This document shows positions 1 through 8,751 of a stretch of DNA of 64,000 nucleotides, piece by piece. Below the pieces are notes generated by a model. The model worked only from the letters and a program-made list of their open reading frames with translations, had not been told where the DNA came from and ran no database searches. The DNA is from IDS-8 sp964491485. Its GTDB lineage: Bacteria; Pseudomonadota; Gammaproteobacteria; Steroidobacterales; Woeseiaceae. The position numbers were made by a program, and so were the translations under genes. The first letter of the stretch is position 1. The number at the start of each line of letters is the position of its first letter. Location of the stretch: positions 1-64,000 of the forward strand of contig CAZBGV010000001.1 in the NCBI GenBank assembly GCA_964491485.1. The letters run 5' to 3'.

Positions 1-476
1 GCGGCTACACCATCGAGCAGGACTGGCGCGGCCGCTGGTTCTTCCGCCGGCCGGATGGCCGCGCGGTGCCGGAGTGCGGCTATTGCCCGGAGGACATGCT
101 GGACGACGGCGCTGCCACCGCGGGGGCGTACTTCGAGTGCGGCACCATCGTGGCGGAGCCGCGCGCTGCCGCGGAGGCGCCCCGCCCCTCCGCGGAAGCA
201 TCCAGCTCCGTGGAAACGGTTAACGCCTCCGCGGAAGCATCCCGCACCTCCGCGGCAACGCCGTGCACCTCTTCCGAAGCATTCCGCGCCTCCGCGGAGG
301 CGCCCGTCACCTCCCCGGAAGCCTCTTGCAACCCGGGTGTGTTCGATGCGCGCGGGATATCGGACGTCGGCGACGACCCGGGTGACGGTTGGAGTGTCAA
401 GGAGCCCCCGTCGGGGTCGTACTGCATCGTGGACCGGCTCGCAGAGGCCGCACGTCCGCGGAGGTGTTCAATATGA
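1..476 (+). CDS. HNH endonuclease, DUF222-type, C-terminal fragment (5' end outside window)
   Basis: The reading frame is open from the first bases and ends at a stop at 474-476. The first residues (GYTIEQDWRGRWFFRRPDG, with VPE following) match the segment that usually follows the HNH zinc/nuclease motif in DUF222-type HNH endonucleases of proteobacteria, where the motif is followed by a 'VHEGGY...F.RPDGR.IP' stretch. The HNH motif itself must lie upstream of the window. The last 100 residues are low complexity, a degenerate seven-residue repeat of the form SAEAxxT encoded by 21-nt tandem units. Such proteins are often multicopy and of unproven function. The family call rests on a short segment only, so confidence is moderate. 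Confidence 0.55.
   Translation, partial: GYTIEQDWRGRWFFRRPDGRAVPECGYCPEDMLDDGAATAGAYFECGTIVAEPRAAAEAPRPSAEASSSVETVNASAEASRTSAATPCTSSEAFRASAEAPVTSPEASCNPGVFDARGISDVGDDPGDGWSVKEPPSGSYCIVDRLAEAARPRRCSI
168..332 (+). repeat. 21-nt tandem repeat inside the HNH gene
   Basis: About eight units of 21 nt (one unit is 18 nt), most beginning TCCGCGGAAGC and encoding a seven-residue Ala/Ser/Glu/Thr-rich unit. Units start near 168, 189, 207, 228, 249, 270, 291 and 312. Copies are degenerate but stay in frame, so this is a coding minisatellite that can vary the length of the protein tail. Confidence 0.7.
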
Positions 477-637
477 AGGTCGCGACGCGCAACACCGCCG
501 ATTTCCGCTGGTTCGGGGTCGAGCTGGTCAACCCTTTCAGTAGCCGCTAGCCTCCGGGCCACGAGCGGCGCTCGCATCTCCGATGCTGTTCTCCATATCC
601 GCCCTATTTGTCGAATATTACAATTAAATTCCGCACT

Positions 638-752
638 ATTCGCCGAAAGTGGCGCCTAAGAAGCTTCAAAAGCAGCATGGCAAAGTGATAGAATTCGCCG
701 TATTGGACGATTAACCCCGGATTTTCGGCCCATCACTCCCGTTCCGGCGAAT
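638..752. promoter_or_regulatory. Three copies of ATTCGCCG upstream of the hipBA-like pair
   Basis: The octamer ATTCGCCG occurs at 638-645 and 693-700 in direct orientation and at 745-752 inverted, the last copy touching the start codon at 753. The spacing is 55 and 52 bp. HipB-type antitoxins bind several operators in their own promoter, so this is a candidate operator array. The region 477-752 otherwise holds no gene that I can support and is more AT-rich than its surroundings. Confidence 0.35.
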
Positions 753-1112
753 ATGAAGATCACCGCAGATCTCACCGACCAGGCGCTTTTGAGCGAGCTC
801 GGCGCGCGCCTCAAGGCGCACCGCATCGAGGCCGGGCTCACCCAGGCGGAGCTCGCCCGCGAGGCGGGCATCGGCAAGCGCACGCTCGAGCGCCTCGAGG
901 CGGGACAGGGGGCGGATATCGTCATGCTCCTCCGGGTGCTGCGGATCCTCGGGCTGGCGGAAGGTTTCGATCGCCTCCTGCCGCCCGTGGAACCGGGGCC
1001 GATCGCGCAACTGGAGCGCAGGCGGAAGGCGCGCAAGCGGGTCGCGCATCCGCGCAAGCCGCGGCCGAAGCGGCCGGAAGGCGGCCGCAGCACCTGGACC
1101 TGGAAGGAATAG
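753..1112 (+). CDS. HipB-like XRE-family antitoxin/regulator
   Basis: A 119-residue protein with a Cro/C1-type helix-turn-helix at about residues 12-65 (LGARLKAHRIEAGLTQAELAREAGIG, then TLERLEAG) and a short basic C-terminal tail rich in Arg/Lys/Pro. The stop codon is 3 nt before the GTG start of a HipA-like kinase, the standard arrangement of hipBA modules in which HipB neutralises HipA and represses the operon. The start at ATG 753 lacks a strong Shine-Dalgarno sequence. Candidate operators lie just upstream. Some HTH partners of short HipA proteins have extra roles in the toxin complex, which cannot be judged from sequence. Confidence 0.75.
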   Translation: MKITADLTDQALLSELGARLKAHRIEAGLTQAELAREAGIGKRTLERLEAGQGADIVMLLRVLRILGLAEGFDRLLPPVEPGPIAQLERRRKARKRVAHPRKPRPKRPEGGRSTWTWKE

Positions 1113-1115
1113 CGC

Positions 1116-2420
1116 GTGCCGACCCTCGCGGAGGTGCGGCTCTGGGGTCGGCGCATTGCGGCCGTCACGCTGGAGGACGGTGACACCTGCGCGCGCTTCC
1201 AGTACGACCCGGAATTCGCGGAAAGCGGCATCGAAGTGTCGCCGCTCGTGATGCCGCTCGGCACGCGCGTGTACGCGTTCCCGTCGCTGCCTCTCGCGTC
1301 CTTCCACGGGCTGCCGGGGCTGCTCGCGGATTCGCTGCCCGACAAGTTCGGCAACGCGCTCATCGATGCCTGGCTGGCCACGCAGGGCCGGACGCCCTCC
1401 GGGTTCAATGCGATCGAGCGGCTCTGCTACACCGGCCATCGCGGCATGGGCGCGCTCGAGTACGTCCCGGCGCTCGGGCCGGACCGCAAGTCGAGCAGGC
1501 TCGAGGTGGACGCGCTGGTCGAGCTCGCCTCCGAAATCCTCACGCAGCGCGCCGCGCTCCATGGCTCCTTCACGCTCGGCGAGCGGCATGCGACACTCGA
1601 GGACATCCTGCGTGTCGGCACCTCCGCCGGCGGCGCGCGGGCGAAGGCCATCGTCGCCTGGAACCCGCAGACGAACGAGGTGCGCTCCGGCCAGGTCAGG
1701 GCCCCGCAGGGATTCGGCTACTGGCTGCTCAAGTTCGACGGCGTCAGCGGCAATCGCGACAAAGAGCTCGAGGACCCGCGCGGCTACACGGTGATCGAGT
1801 ATGCGTATTCGCAGATGGCCCGCGAGGCAGGGATCGAGATGGCCGATTGCCGCCTGCTCGAAGAGGGCGGCCGGCGGCATTTCCTGACCCGGCGCTTCGA
1901 CCGCGAGGCGGACGGGGCGAAGCTGCACATGCAATCGCTCGCCGCGCTCGCGCATCTCGACTTCAACGCCGCCGGCGCCAATTCCTACGAGCAGTTGTTC
2001 GACGTGATCCGCCGCCTCGGACTTCCGATGCGCGACGTCGAGCAGCAGTTCCGGCGCATGCTCTTCAACGTCGTGGCGCGCAACCAGGACGATCACGTCA
2101 AGAACGTCGCCTTCCTCATGAACAAGGCCGGCGAGTGGTCGCTTGCGCCGGCGTTCGACGTGACCTACGCGTACAACCCCCAGGGGCTCTGGACGGCGCG
2201 CCACCAGATGACCCTGAACGGCAAACGGGACGGCTTCGAGCGCGCCGACTTCCGGGCGTGCGCGAACGTCGCCGGACTGAAGCGCGGCCGCGCCGACACG
2301 CTGCTCGACGAGGTGCTCGAGGTCGTCTCCGGCTGGCGCGGATACGCGGAGAACGTGCAACTGCCGCCGGAGTGGATCGATACCGTGCAGGCCAATCTCA
2401 GGCTGCGTTTCCCGCGTTGA
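1116..2420 (+). CDS. HipA-like serine/threonine kinase toxin
   Basis: A 434-residue protein with the HipA kinase layout. There is an N-terminal HipA_N-like region, a P-loop-like SxGGxRxK segment (TSAGGARAKAIV, about residues 169-180), the catalytic NxDxHxxN motif (NQDDHVKN, residues 323-330, catalytic Asp 325) and the metal-binding Asp in APAFDV (residue 348). HipA kinases phosphorylate aminoacyl-tRNA synthetases (GltX in Escherichia coli) and cause growth arrest or persistence. The substrate here is unknown. The GTG start sits 3 nt after the antitoxin stop, indicating co-translation. The gene converges on proA with 3 nt between stops. All catalytic residues are present, so it is probably active. 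Confidence 0.85.
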   Translation: MPTLAEVRLWGRRIAAVTLEDGDTCARFQYDPEFAESGIEVSPLVMPLGTRVYAFPSLPLASFHGLPGLLADSLPDKFGNALIDAWLATQGRTPSGFNAIERLCYTGHRGMGALEYVPALGPDRKSSRLEVDALVELASEILTQRAALHGSFTLGERHATLEDILRVGTSAGGARAKAIVAWNPQTNEVRSGQVRAPQGFGYWLLKFDGVSGNRDKELEDPRGYTVIEYAYSQMAREAGIEMADCRLLEEGGRRHFLTRRFDREADGAKLHMQSLAALAHLDFNAAGANSYEQLFDVIRRLGLPMRDVEQQFRRMLFNVVARNQDDHVKNVAFLMNKAGEWSLAPAFDVTYAYNPQGLWTARHQMTLNGKRDGFERADFRACANVAGLKRGRADTLLDEVLEVVSGWRGYAENVQLPPEWIDTVQANLRLRFPR

Positions 2421-2423
2421 CCC

Positions 2424-3692
2424 TCAAGGACGCAGCTGGCCCGCGCCGCGCACCACGTACTTGTAGCTCGTGAGCTGCTCCGCGCCGACCGGGCCGCGTG
2501 CATGGATGCGGCCGGTCGCGATGCCGATCTCGGCGCCCATGCCGAACTCACCGCCGTCGGCGAACTGGGTGGAGGCGTTGTGCAGCACGATGGCGCTGTC
2601 GACGCCCGCGAGGAACGCCTCGGCGGCCGCCGCATCCTCCGCGACGATGCTCTCGGTGTGACCGGAGCCGTAGCGCCGGATGTGCTCGATGGCACCTTCG
2701 ACGCCGTCCACGGCGCGCACGGAGATGATCGCGTCGAGGTACTCGCTCGACCAGTCCGCCTCCGCGGCCGGCACGACCCGGTCCGCGACGACGCGCCGGA
2801 TCGCCTCGTCGCCGCGCACCTCGCAGCCGGCCTCGACGAGCGCGGCGACGATTGCCGGGACGAGCCGCTCCACGGCGGCACGATCCACGAGCAGGGTTTC
2901 CGCGGCGCCGCAGATGCCGGTGCGGCGCATCTTCGCGTTCAGCACGATGGCTTGCGCCATGTCCGCATCGGCCGACGCGTGCAGGTACACGTGGCAGATG
3001 CCCTCGAGGTGGCCGATCACCGGCACGCGCGCGTCTTCCTGCACGCGCCGGATGAGGCTCTTCCCGCCGCGAGGCACGACGACGTCGATCCACTCGCGCA
3101 TGGCGAGCAGGTGGCCGACCGCCGCGCGGTCGCGCGTCGGCACGAGCTGCACCGCGGCCGCCGGCAGTCCGCAAGCGTCGAGCGCGCCGGCGATCGCGGC
3201 ATGGATCGCGCGGCTCGATTCGAAGCTTTCCGAGCCGCCGCGCAGGATCACGGCGTTGCCGGATTTGAGGCACAGGCCCGCGGCATCGGCGGTGACGTTC
3301 GGCCGGCTCTCGAAAACCATGCCGATGACGCCGAGCGGCACCGAAACCCGCTGGATGCAGAGCCCGTTCGGGCGCGTCCACTCGGCCAGCACGCGCCCTA
3401 ACGGATCGGGCAGCTCGACGATGGCCTCGAGCCCCGCCGCGATGCCCTCGAGCCGCGCGGGATCCAGTGCGAGGCGATCGAGCATCGCCGCCGCAAGCCC
3501 GCGCTCGCGGGCGCTCGCGAGATCGCGTTCGTTGGCGGCCAGGATGGCGTCGCCCGCGCGCCGCAGCGCGGCCGCCGCGGCGCTGAGCGCCGCGTTGCGC
3601 TGCTCGCCGCTGGTGCGCGCGAGCGTGCGCGCGGCGTCGCGGGCCGCGCGGCCGAGATCCTCCATCATCGAGGCGATGCCCTGCTCCGTCAT
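2424..3692 (-). CDS. proA: Gamma-glutamyl phosphate reductase
   Basis: A 422-residue cytoplasmic aldehyde-dehydrogenase-fold enzyme that reduces gamma-glutamyl phosphate to glutamate-5-semialdehyde with NADPH, step two of proline synthesis. Length matches the family (about 415-420). Visible signatures are the family stretch VPLGVIGMVFESRPNVT at about residues 118-134 and the catalytic cysteine 261 in MRRTGICGAAETLL. The start codon overlaps the proB stop by 4 nt (ATGA), so the pair is translationally coupled and transcribed as proB-proA. Confidence 0.96.
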   Translation of the reverse strand: MTEQGIASMMEDLGRAARDAARTLARTSGEQRNAALSAAAAALRRAGDAILAANERDLASARERGLAAAMLDRLALDPARLEGIAAGLEAIVELPDPLGRVLAEWTRPNGLCIQRVSVPLGVIGMVFESRPNVTADAAGLCLKSGNAVILRGGSESFESSRAIHAAIAGALDACGLPAAAVQLVPTRDRAAVGHLLAMREWIDVVVPRGGKSLIRRVQEDARVPVIGHLEGICHVYLHASADADMAQAIVLNAKMRRTGICGAAETLLVDRAAVERLVPAIVAALVEAGCEVRGDEAIRRVVADRVVPAAEADWSSEYLDAIISVRAVDGVEGAIEHIRRYGSGHTESIVAEDAAAAEAFLAGVDSAIVLHNASTQFADGGEFGMGAEIGIATGRIHARGPVGAEQLTSYKYVVRGAGQLRP

Positions 3693-4816
3693 GCGCCGCT
3701 CCCGAACAGCACGAGATCGTTCCGGTGCACCATGGTCGCGCGCCCGGGATAGCCGAGGCGCGCGGCGATGTCCTCCGACCGGCAGCCCGCGATGAGCGCC
3801 GCCTCATGGCTGTCGTAGGCGACCAGGCCGCGCCCGAGCTCGCGCCCGTCCGCGCCGGCGATCGACACCGGATCGCCGCGCGAGAACGTACCCGCCACGT
3901 GCGTCACGCCGACCGGCAGCAGGCTGCGGCCCTCGGCGAGAGCGCGCGCCGCCCCTTCGTCGAGCGTGAGCGTGCCGCGCATCTCCAGCGCGCCCGCCAC
4001 CCATTGCTTGCGCGCGGCCGCCGGGGTGCCGCGCGCATGGAAGATCGTATGCCGCGCTCCCGCGATGAGCGCGGCGATCGGCCGCTCGATCGTGCCATTT
4101 GCAACGATCGTCGAGCAGCCTGCGTGCGTCGCAATGCGCGCCGCGAGCAGCTTGGTCGTCATGCCGCCGGAACCGTGCGCGGACCCGGTGCCCGCCGCCA
4201 TGCCCATGATCTCGTCCGTCACCGACTCCACCTCCGGCACGTGCCGCGCGCCGGGATGACGGCGTGGGTCGGCCTCGTACAGGCCGTCGACGTCGGAAAG
4301 CAGCAGCAGGCCGTCCGCGAGCACCATCTGCGCCACGCGCGCGGCGAGGCGGTCGTTGTCGCCATAGCGGATCTCCTCGGTCGCGACCGTGTCGTTCTCG
4401 TTGATCACCGGCACGACGTCGTGCCCCATCAGGCGCGCGAGCGTTCCGCGCGCATTCAGCCAGCGCCGCCGGTTCTCCGTGTCGCCCAGCGTGAGCAGGA
4501 CCTGCGCGACGGCGATGTCGTGCGCGGCCAGCGCATCCGCCCAGGCGTGCACGAGCTGCACCTGTCCCGCGGCCGCGGCCGCCTGCAGCTCGTCGAGCCG
4601 CGCGCGCCGGCGGGCGATGCCGAGGATGCCGCTGCCGAGCGCGATCGCCCCCGAGGAGACGACCAGCACCTCGCCGCCCCCCGCGCGCAGCGCGGCGAGA
4701 TCTTCCGCCACGCCCGCCAGCCAGCGGCGGTTGACCCGGCCGTCGGCGTCGGTGAGCAACGCCGAGCCGATCTTGACGACCAGCCGGCGGTAGCGGGCGG
4801 CAGTGAATGCGGACAT
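3689..4816 (-). CDS. proB: Glutamate 5-kinase
   Basis: A 375-residue enzyme that phosphorylates glutamate to gamma-glutamyl phosphate, the first and normally proline-inhibited step of proline synthesis. The N-terminal amino-acid-kinase domain shows VVKIGSALLT (residues 13-22) and SSGAIALG, with the INENDTV substrate loop in the middle. The C-terminal hundred residues form the PUA domain found in the bacterial enzyme. Length is typical (about 367-375). It precedes and overlaps proA by 4 nt. Downstream on the other side, a 71-nt gap separates it from the signalling operon. Confidence 0.95.
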   Translation of the reverse strand: MSAFTAARYRRLVVKIGSALLTDADGRVNRRWLAGVAEDLAALRAGGGEVLVVSSGAIALGSGILGIARRRARLDELQAAAAAGQVQLVHAWADALAAHDIAVAQVLLTLGDTENRRRWLNARGTLARLMGHDVVPVINENDTVATEEIRYGDNDRLAARVAQMVLADGLLLLSDVDGLYEADPRRHPGARHVPEVESVTDEIMGMAAGTGSAHGSGGMTTKLLAARIATHAGCSTIVANGTIERPIAALIAGARHTIFHARGTPAAARKQWVAGALEMRGTLTLDEGAARALAEGRSLLPVGVTHVAGTFSRGDPVSIAGADGRELGRGLVAYDSHEAALIAGCRSEDIAARLGYPGRATMVHRNDLVLFGSGA

Positions 4817-4887
4817 GGCAAAACAGGCTGCGAAGCTCGGGCCAAAACTATCGCAGCCTGCCGCCCGCGGTGCAATCGGCCCCCGAC

Positions 4888-6825
4888 TCAGGCCGGCGCG
4901 TCGAGGATTTCCCGCACCTTGCGCGCGAGATCGTTCGGCGCGAACGGCTTCTGCACCAGCACGATGGTCTCGTCGACCTGGATCGCGCCGCGCGTATAGC
5001 CGGACATGTAAATCGGCTTGATGTCGGGATGGATCTTCTTCAACCGCTGGACCAGCTCCGGGCCGTTCATTTCCGGCATGACGATATCGGTGAGCACGGC
5101 CTCGATCGGCTTGCCGAAGCCCTGCGCGAGCGCGAGCGCCTCGGCGGCATCCCCGGCCTCGAGGATGCGATAGCCGAGCATCGAGAGCAGCCGCACGACC
5201 AGGTTGCGCACCGGCTCCTCGTCTTCGACGACGAGCAGTGTCTCGTTGCCGCGCAGCTTGTCGACCTGGGTCGGCTCACGCTCGGCCTCGGGCTCGCGCA
5301 CTTCCTGCGGCAGCAGCACGCGAAACGTGGTGCCGTGACCCGGCTCGCTGTACACCCAGATGAAGCCGCCCGCCTGCTTGACGATGCCGTAGCACGTCGC
5401 GAGCCCGAGCCCGGTGCCGCGTCCCGGCTCCTTGGTCGTGAAGAACGGCTCGAACAGGCGTGCCTTGGTCTCGTCGTCCATGCCGACGCCGCTATCGCTC
5501 ACTGAAATTGCGACATATGGACCCGCCGGCACGTCGCGCCCGCGCGCCGTCCGGAACTCGTCACCCACGCGCACGTTGCGGGTCTCGATGGAAAGACGGC
5601 CGCCATTCGGCATCGCATCGCGCGCGTTCACGGCGAGATTCACGAGCACCTGCTCCAGCCCGCCGGCGTCGATCCTGACGTTCCACAGATCGGGCGCGAG
5701 GTCGGTGCTGAACTCGATGCCGTCGCCCATCAGGCGCCGCAGCATCTTGTCGACGTCTGCCACGAGCCCGTTCACGTTCAGCACCGTGGCGGCGACCGGC
5801 CGCTTGCGCGAGTACGCGAGGAGCTGGCTAGTCAGCTTCTCCGCGCGGCGTGCGGCCTTCAGCACCTCCTGCATGTCGTCGTACTCGCCGCTCCCGGGCC
5901 GCAGCCGTTCCACCACGAACTCGCCGAAGTTGCTGATGACCGTCAGGAGGTTGTTGAAATCGTGCGCGACGCCGCCGGCGAGCCGACCGATCGCCTCCAT
6001 TTTCTGCGCCTGGCGGAACTGCTCCTCGAGGCGTTTCTCCTCGGTCCGGTCGACGAGCACGCCGATCAGCGCCGCGACCCGGCGGTCAGGAGCGCGCGCC
6101 GAGGCCGCCGCGTGGCAGGTCACGTGCCGCCAGCTGCCGTCCGCGTGCCGGATGCGGAAGTCGGCCGTGAAGTAGCGGCTCTCGCCGGTGATGAAGCGCC
6201 GGCGCATCGCGACCGCCGCCTCGCGATCTTCCGGATGGATCTGGTCGAAGAACCACTCGCGGAAGCGCGGCGGCTGCGGGATCTCTTCGTGGCCGAGGCC
6301 CAGGATCTCGCCGAACCGCTCGTTGAAATACGCGCCCTCGCCGTCGGGCACGCCGTATTCGAAGACGCCGGCGCGGGTCGCCTGCAGCGCGACCGCCAAC
6401 CGGCGCTGCTCGCGGGCTTTTGCCGCTTCCGCCTCGCGGCCCTTGCGGCGCGCCGCCGCCTCCGCGAGCTCGCGCTGCACGGCAGCATTCAGGCGTCCGA
6501 GCTGGCCCTTCAGGATGTAGTCGCGCGCGCCGGCCTTCATCGCCTGCACCGCCCGTTCCTCGCCCATCGCCCCGGACACGAAAATGAACGGGATATCGAG
6601 GCCCTGGTCGCGGAACAGCGCGAAGGCGCGCAGCCCGTCGAAGCGCGGCATGGAGAAATCGCTGATGATCAGGTCCCATTCGACCGAGGACAGCGCGTCG
6701 AGGAACGCCTCTTCCGTGTCGACGCGCCGCGCGTCGACCTCGAACCCGCCGCGTGCGAGCTCACGGCACACGAGCTCAGTGTCGGGCTCCGAATCCTCGA
6801 CGAACAGGACGCGGAGCGTGCTCAT
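4888..6825 (-). CDS. Hybrid sensor histidine kinase: REC-PAS-HisKA-HATPase-REC
   Basis: A 645-residue cytoplasmic protein with no membrane segment. The N-terminal receiver domain (about 4-118, phospho-acceptor Asp56 in LIISDFSMP) is followed by a PAS/PAC domain (about 145-265), a HisKA dimerisation domain with His288 in GGVAHDFNNLL, an HATPase_c domain (about 395-510) and a second receiver (about 527-645, Asp580 in VLTDIVMPEMNG). The ATG at 6825 is chosen because it overlaps the stop of the preceding response regulator (ATGA). The longer open frame upstream is a shadow of that gene. It is the last gene of the five-gene signalling operon. The two receivers suggest a phosphorelay hub; the signal is unknown. 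Confidence 0.9.
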   Translation of the reverse strand: MSTLRVLFVEDSEPDTELVCRELARGGFEVDARRVDTEEAFLDALSSVEWDLIISDFSMPRFDGLRAFALFRDQGLDIPFIFVSGAMGEERAVQAMKAGARDYILKGQLGRLNAAVQRELAEAAARRKGREAEAAKAREQRRLAVALQATRAGVFEYGVPDGEGAYFNERFGEILGLGHEEIPQPPRFREWFFDQIHPEDREAAVAMRRRFITGESRYFTADFRIRHADGSWRHVTCHAAASARAPDRRVAALIGVLVDRTEEKRLEEQFRQAQKMEAIGRLAGGVAHDFNNLLTVISNFGEFVVERLRPGSGEYDDMQEVLKAARRAEKLTSQLLAYSRKRPVAATVLNVNGLVADVDKMLRRLMGDGIEFSTDLAPDLWNVRIDAGGLEQVLVNLAVNARDAMPNGGRLSIETRNVRVGDEFRTARGRDVPAGPYVAISVSDSGVGMDDETKARLFEPFFTTKEPGRGTGLGLATCYGIVKQAGGFIWVYSEPGHGTTFRVLLPQEVREPEAEREPTQVDKLRGNETLLVVEDEEPVRNLVVRLLSMLGYRILEAGDAAEALALAQGFGKPIEAVLTDIVMPEMNGPELVQRLKKIHPDIKPIYMSGYTRGAIQVDETIVLVQKPFAPNDLARKVREILDAPA

Positions 6826-7265
6826 CGCGTCGGCAGGCGGTTGATGGCGAGCCAGTAGTAGCCGGCGCGGCTCGCGACGTCGGCGAGCGCCTCGAAATCC
6901 AGCGGCTTCACGATGTAGCTGTTGACGCCGAGGCTGTAGGATTCGGTGAGGTCCCGTTCCTCCTGCGAGGACGTCATGATGACGATCGGGATGTGGCGCG
7001 TTTTCTCGTCGGACTTCAGCGCGCGCGTGACCTCGATGCCGTCGACCTTGGGCATCTTGAGGTCGAGCAGGATCAGCCGCGGGCCGGATCCCGCACGGTC
7101 CGCGTATTCGCCCCGCCGGTAGACGTAATCCAGCGCCTGCTCGCCGTCCTTGACCCACACGACCTTGTTCGCGAGATTGTGCTGCTTGAGGCCGCGCATG
7201 GCGAGCTCCGCGTCGAGCGGGTTGTCGTCGACCAGCAGGATCTCCACTTCCTCGAACTCATTCAT
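6822..7265 (-). CDS. Single-domain response regulator, Rcp1-like
   Basis: A 147-residue stand-alone receiver domain with no output domain. Acidic residues are at the N-terminus (LLVDDNPLD), the phospho-acceptor is Asp68 in LILLDLKMPKVDG, and the conserved Thr/Lys are in IVIMTSS and IVKPLDF. Insertions near YRRGEYADR and the long C-terminus resemble the Rcp1 class that partners phytochrome-like kinases. ATG 7265 is preferred over GTG 7271 because a GGGAG ribosome binding site lies at suitable distance only for the ATG. The gene overlaps the upstream kinase by 8 nt and the downstream hybrid kinase by 4 nt, so it probably carries phosphate between them. Confidence 0.9.
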   Translation of the reverse strand: MNEFEEVEILLVDDNPLDAELAMRGLKQHNLANKVVWVKDGEQALDYVYRRGEYADRAGSGPRLILLDLKMPKVDGIEVTRALKSDEKTRHIPIVIMTSSQEERDLTESYSLGVNSYIVKPLDFEALADVASRAGYYWLAINRLPTR

Positions 7266-8751
7266 CGGCACTCTCCCTCGGCAGGCTGAAATGGAACGTG
7301 GCGCCCTCGCCCGGCTGGCCGTCGGCCCACACGCGCCCGCCGTGGCGGGTCACGATCCGCTGCACCAGCGCAAGTCCGACGCCGGTGCCGGGAAACTCGG
7401 TTTCGTCGTGCAGGCGCTGGAACACGCCGAACAGCTTGTGCCGGTAGCGCGGATCGAAGCCCGCACCGTTGTCCCGCACGTAATACACGTTCTCGCGTTC
7501 CTCGACGATCGCACCGACCTCGACGATGGGTTGCTCGATCTTCGACGAGAACTTGACGGCGTTGGCGAGCAGGTTCGCCCAGACCTGCTCGATCAAATTG
7601 CGATCGGCCGTGGCCTGCGGCAGGCGTCCGATGCGCAGCTCGGGTTCCGGGCCCGTGCTGTCGCGCGTCAGGCGTTCGAAGCAGGCTCGGGCCATTTCCG
7701 ACATGTCGATCGCAACCGGCTCGATCGACTTGCGGCCGAGCCGCGAGAACGCGAGCAGGTCGTCGATCAGCGCGCCCATGCGATCCGCCTGGCCGCGGAT
7801 GATGCCGATCTTGCGCTGGCCTTCCTCGTCGAGGCGGTCCTTGTGATCCTCCCACAGCAGGTTCGCGAACCCGGTGATCGCCCTGAGCGGCGCGCGCAGG
7901 TCGTGTGAAACCGAGTAGCTGAAGCTCTCGAGCTCGCGGTTCGCGGCCTCGAGCTGGGCCGTGCGCGCCTCCACGCGGTCCTCGAGCTCGGCATTGAGCT
8001 GCCGCAGCTCGTCCTCGGCCCGCTGCTGCTCGCGCACGGAATGCTCGAGCCGCTCCGCGCGCCGCCCCAGCTCCTCGAGCATGCCGTTGAAGGCGTCCAC
8101 CAGCAGGCCGATCTCGTCGCTCGTGGTCTTCGGCGCGCGCAGGCTGAAATCGCGCTCCTCGATCACGCGCCGCGCGACCGAGGTCACGGTCGAGATAGGC
8201 CGCGTGATCGTGCGCTGCAGCCGGCCCGAGATCATCGCGGCCGCCGCGAGGCTCACGAGCATGACGCCGCCGAAGATGCCGAGGTAATTGAGCAGCCGGC
8301 CGACCATGTCGTAGCGGGCCTTGATCCCCACCGTGCCGATGATCTCGTCGCCGGCGATGATGCGCCGGAACAGGATCAGCTCGTTGCCCTCCACGCGCTG
8401 GCCGTCCACTTCGGGAAGATCGGGGAAGCTCACGGCGCGGCCGTCGGCCGAGTAGCTCGCGAACAGCGTGCCGTTCGGCGTGTAGATCGCAGCGCTGGTG
8501 ATGTTGCTCTTCGCCCTGAGCAGCGAAAGGTAGGCGTTCGCGGCATCGGGATCGAGGAATTGCAGCGCGGGGGCGGCCGCAAGCCCGATGACCTCTGCCT
8601 GCGCGGCGAGATCGGCGATACCGGCGCTGCGGAAGTCGCGGAGCTCGTACCAGAGCATGGCCGCGCCGCTGATCAGGAGCGCGCAGGCGGCAGTGACAAG
8701 CGCGATGAACAGCAGCTTGCCGCGTACGGAGCCGGCCGGCAGCGGACTCAT
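7258..8751 (-). CDS. Membrane sensor histidine kinase (CHASE8-like sensor, HAMP, HisKA, HATPase)
   Basis: A 497-residue protein. The first membrane helix is at about 12-34, then a periplasmic sensor region (about 40-155) resembling the CHASE8 type, a second helix at about 157-176, a HAMP segment with a following coiled coil (about 180-275), His283 in SYSVSHDLRAPLRAI and a C-terminal ATPase domain with DNGAGFD and GTGVGLALVQ. The HisKA/HATPase portion is closest in style to phytochrome-type kinases, which fits its Rcp1-like partner downstream. It overlaps the upstream YfiR-like gene by 4 nt. YfiR proteins regulate membrane sensors with this kind of periplasmic domain, suggesting functional contact. 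Confidence 0.9.
   Translation of the reverse strand: MSPLPAGSVRGKLLFIALVTAACALLISGAAMLWYELRDFRSAGIADLAAQAEVIGLAAAPALQFLDPDAANAYLSLLRAKSNITSAAIYTPNGTLFASYSADGRAVSFPDLPEVDGQRVEGNELILFRRIIAGDEIIGTVGIKARYDMVGRLLNYLGIFGGVMLVSLAAAAMISGRLQRTITRPISTVTSVARRVIEERDFSLRAPKTTSDEIGLLVDAFNGMLEELGRRAERLEHSVREQQRAEDELRQLNAELEDRVEARTAQLEAANRELESFSYSVSHDLRAPLRAITGFANLLWEDHKDRLDEEGQRKIGIIRGQADRMGALIDDLLAFSRLGRKSIEPVAIDMSEMARACFERLTRDSTGPEPELRIGRLPQATADRNLIEQVWANLLANAVKFSSKIEQPIVEVGAIVEERENVYYVRDNGAGFDPRYRHKLFGVFQRLHDETEFPGTGVGLALVQRIVTRHGGRVWADGQPGEGATFHFSLPRESADE

Noticed and set aside
168..332. Possible CRISPR-like repeat array
   Set aside because: Units are contiguous 21-nt coding repeats without unique spacers, and they stay in frame.
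711..2360. Long minus-strand open frame opposite hipBA
   Set aside because: Antisense shadow of the HTH and kinase genes; no recognisable domain.
6826..7158. N-terminal extension of the hybrid kinase
   Set aside because: It overlaps the response regulator gene in another frame and has no receiver-like sequence; ATG 6825 overlaps the upstream stop in the normal way.
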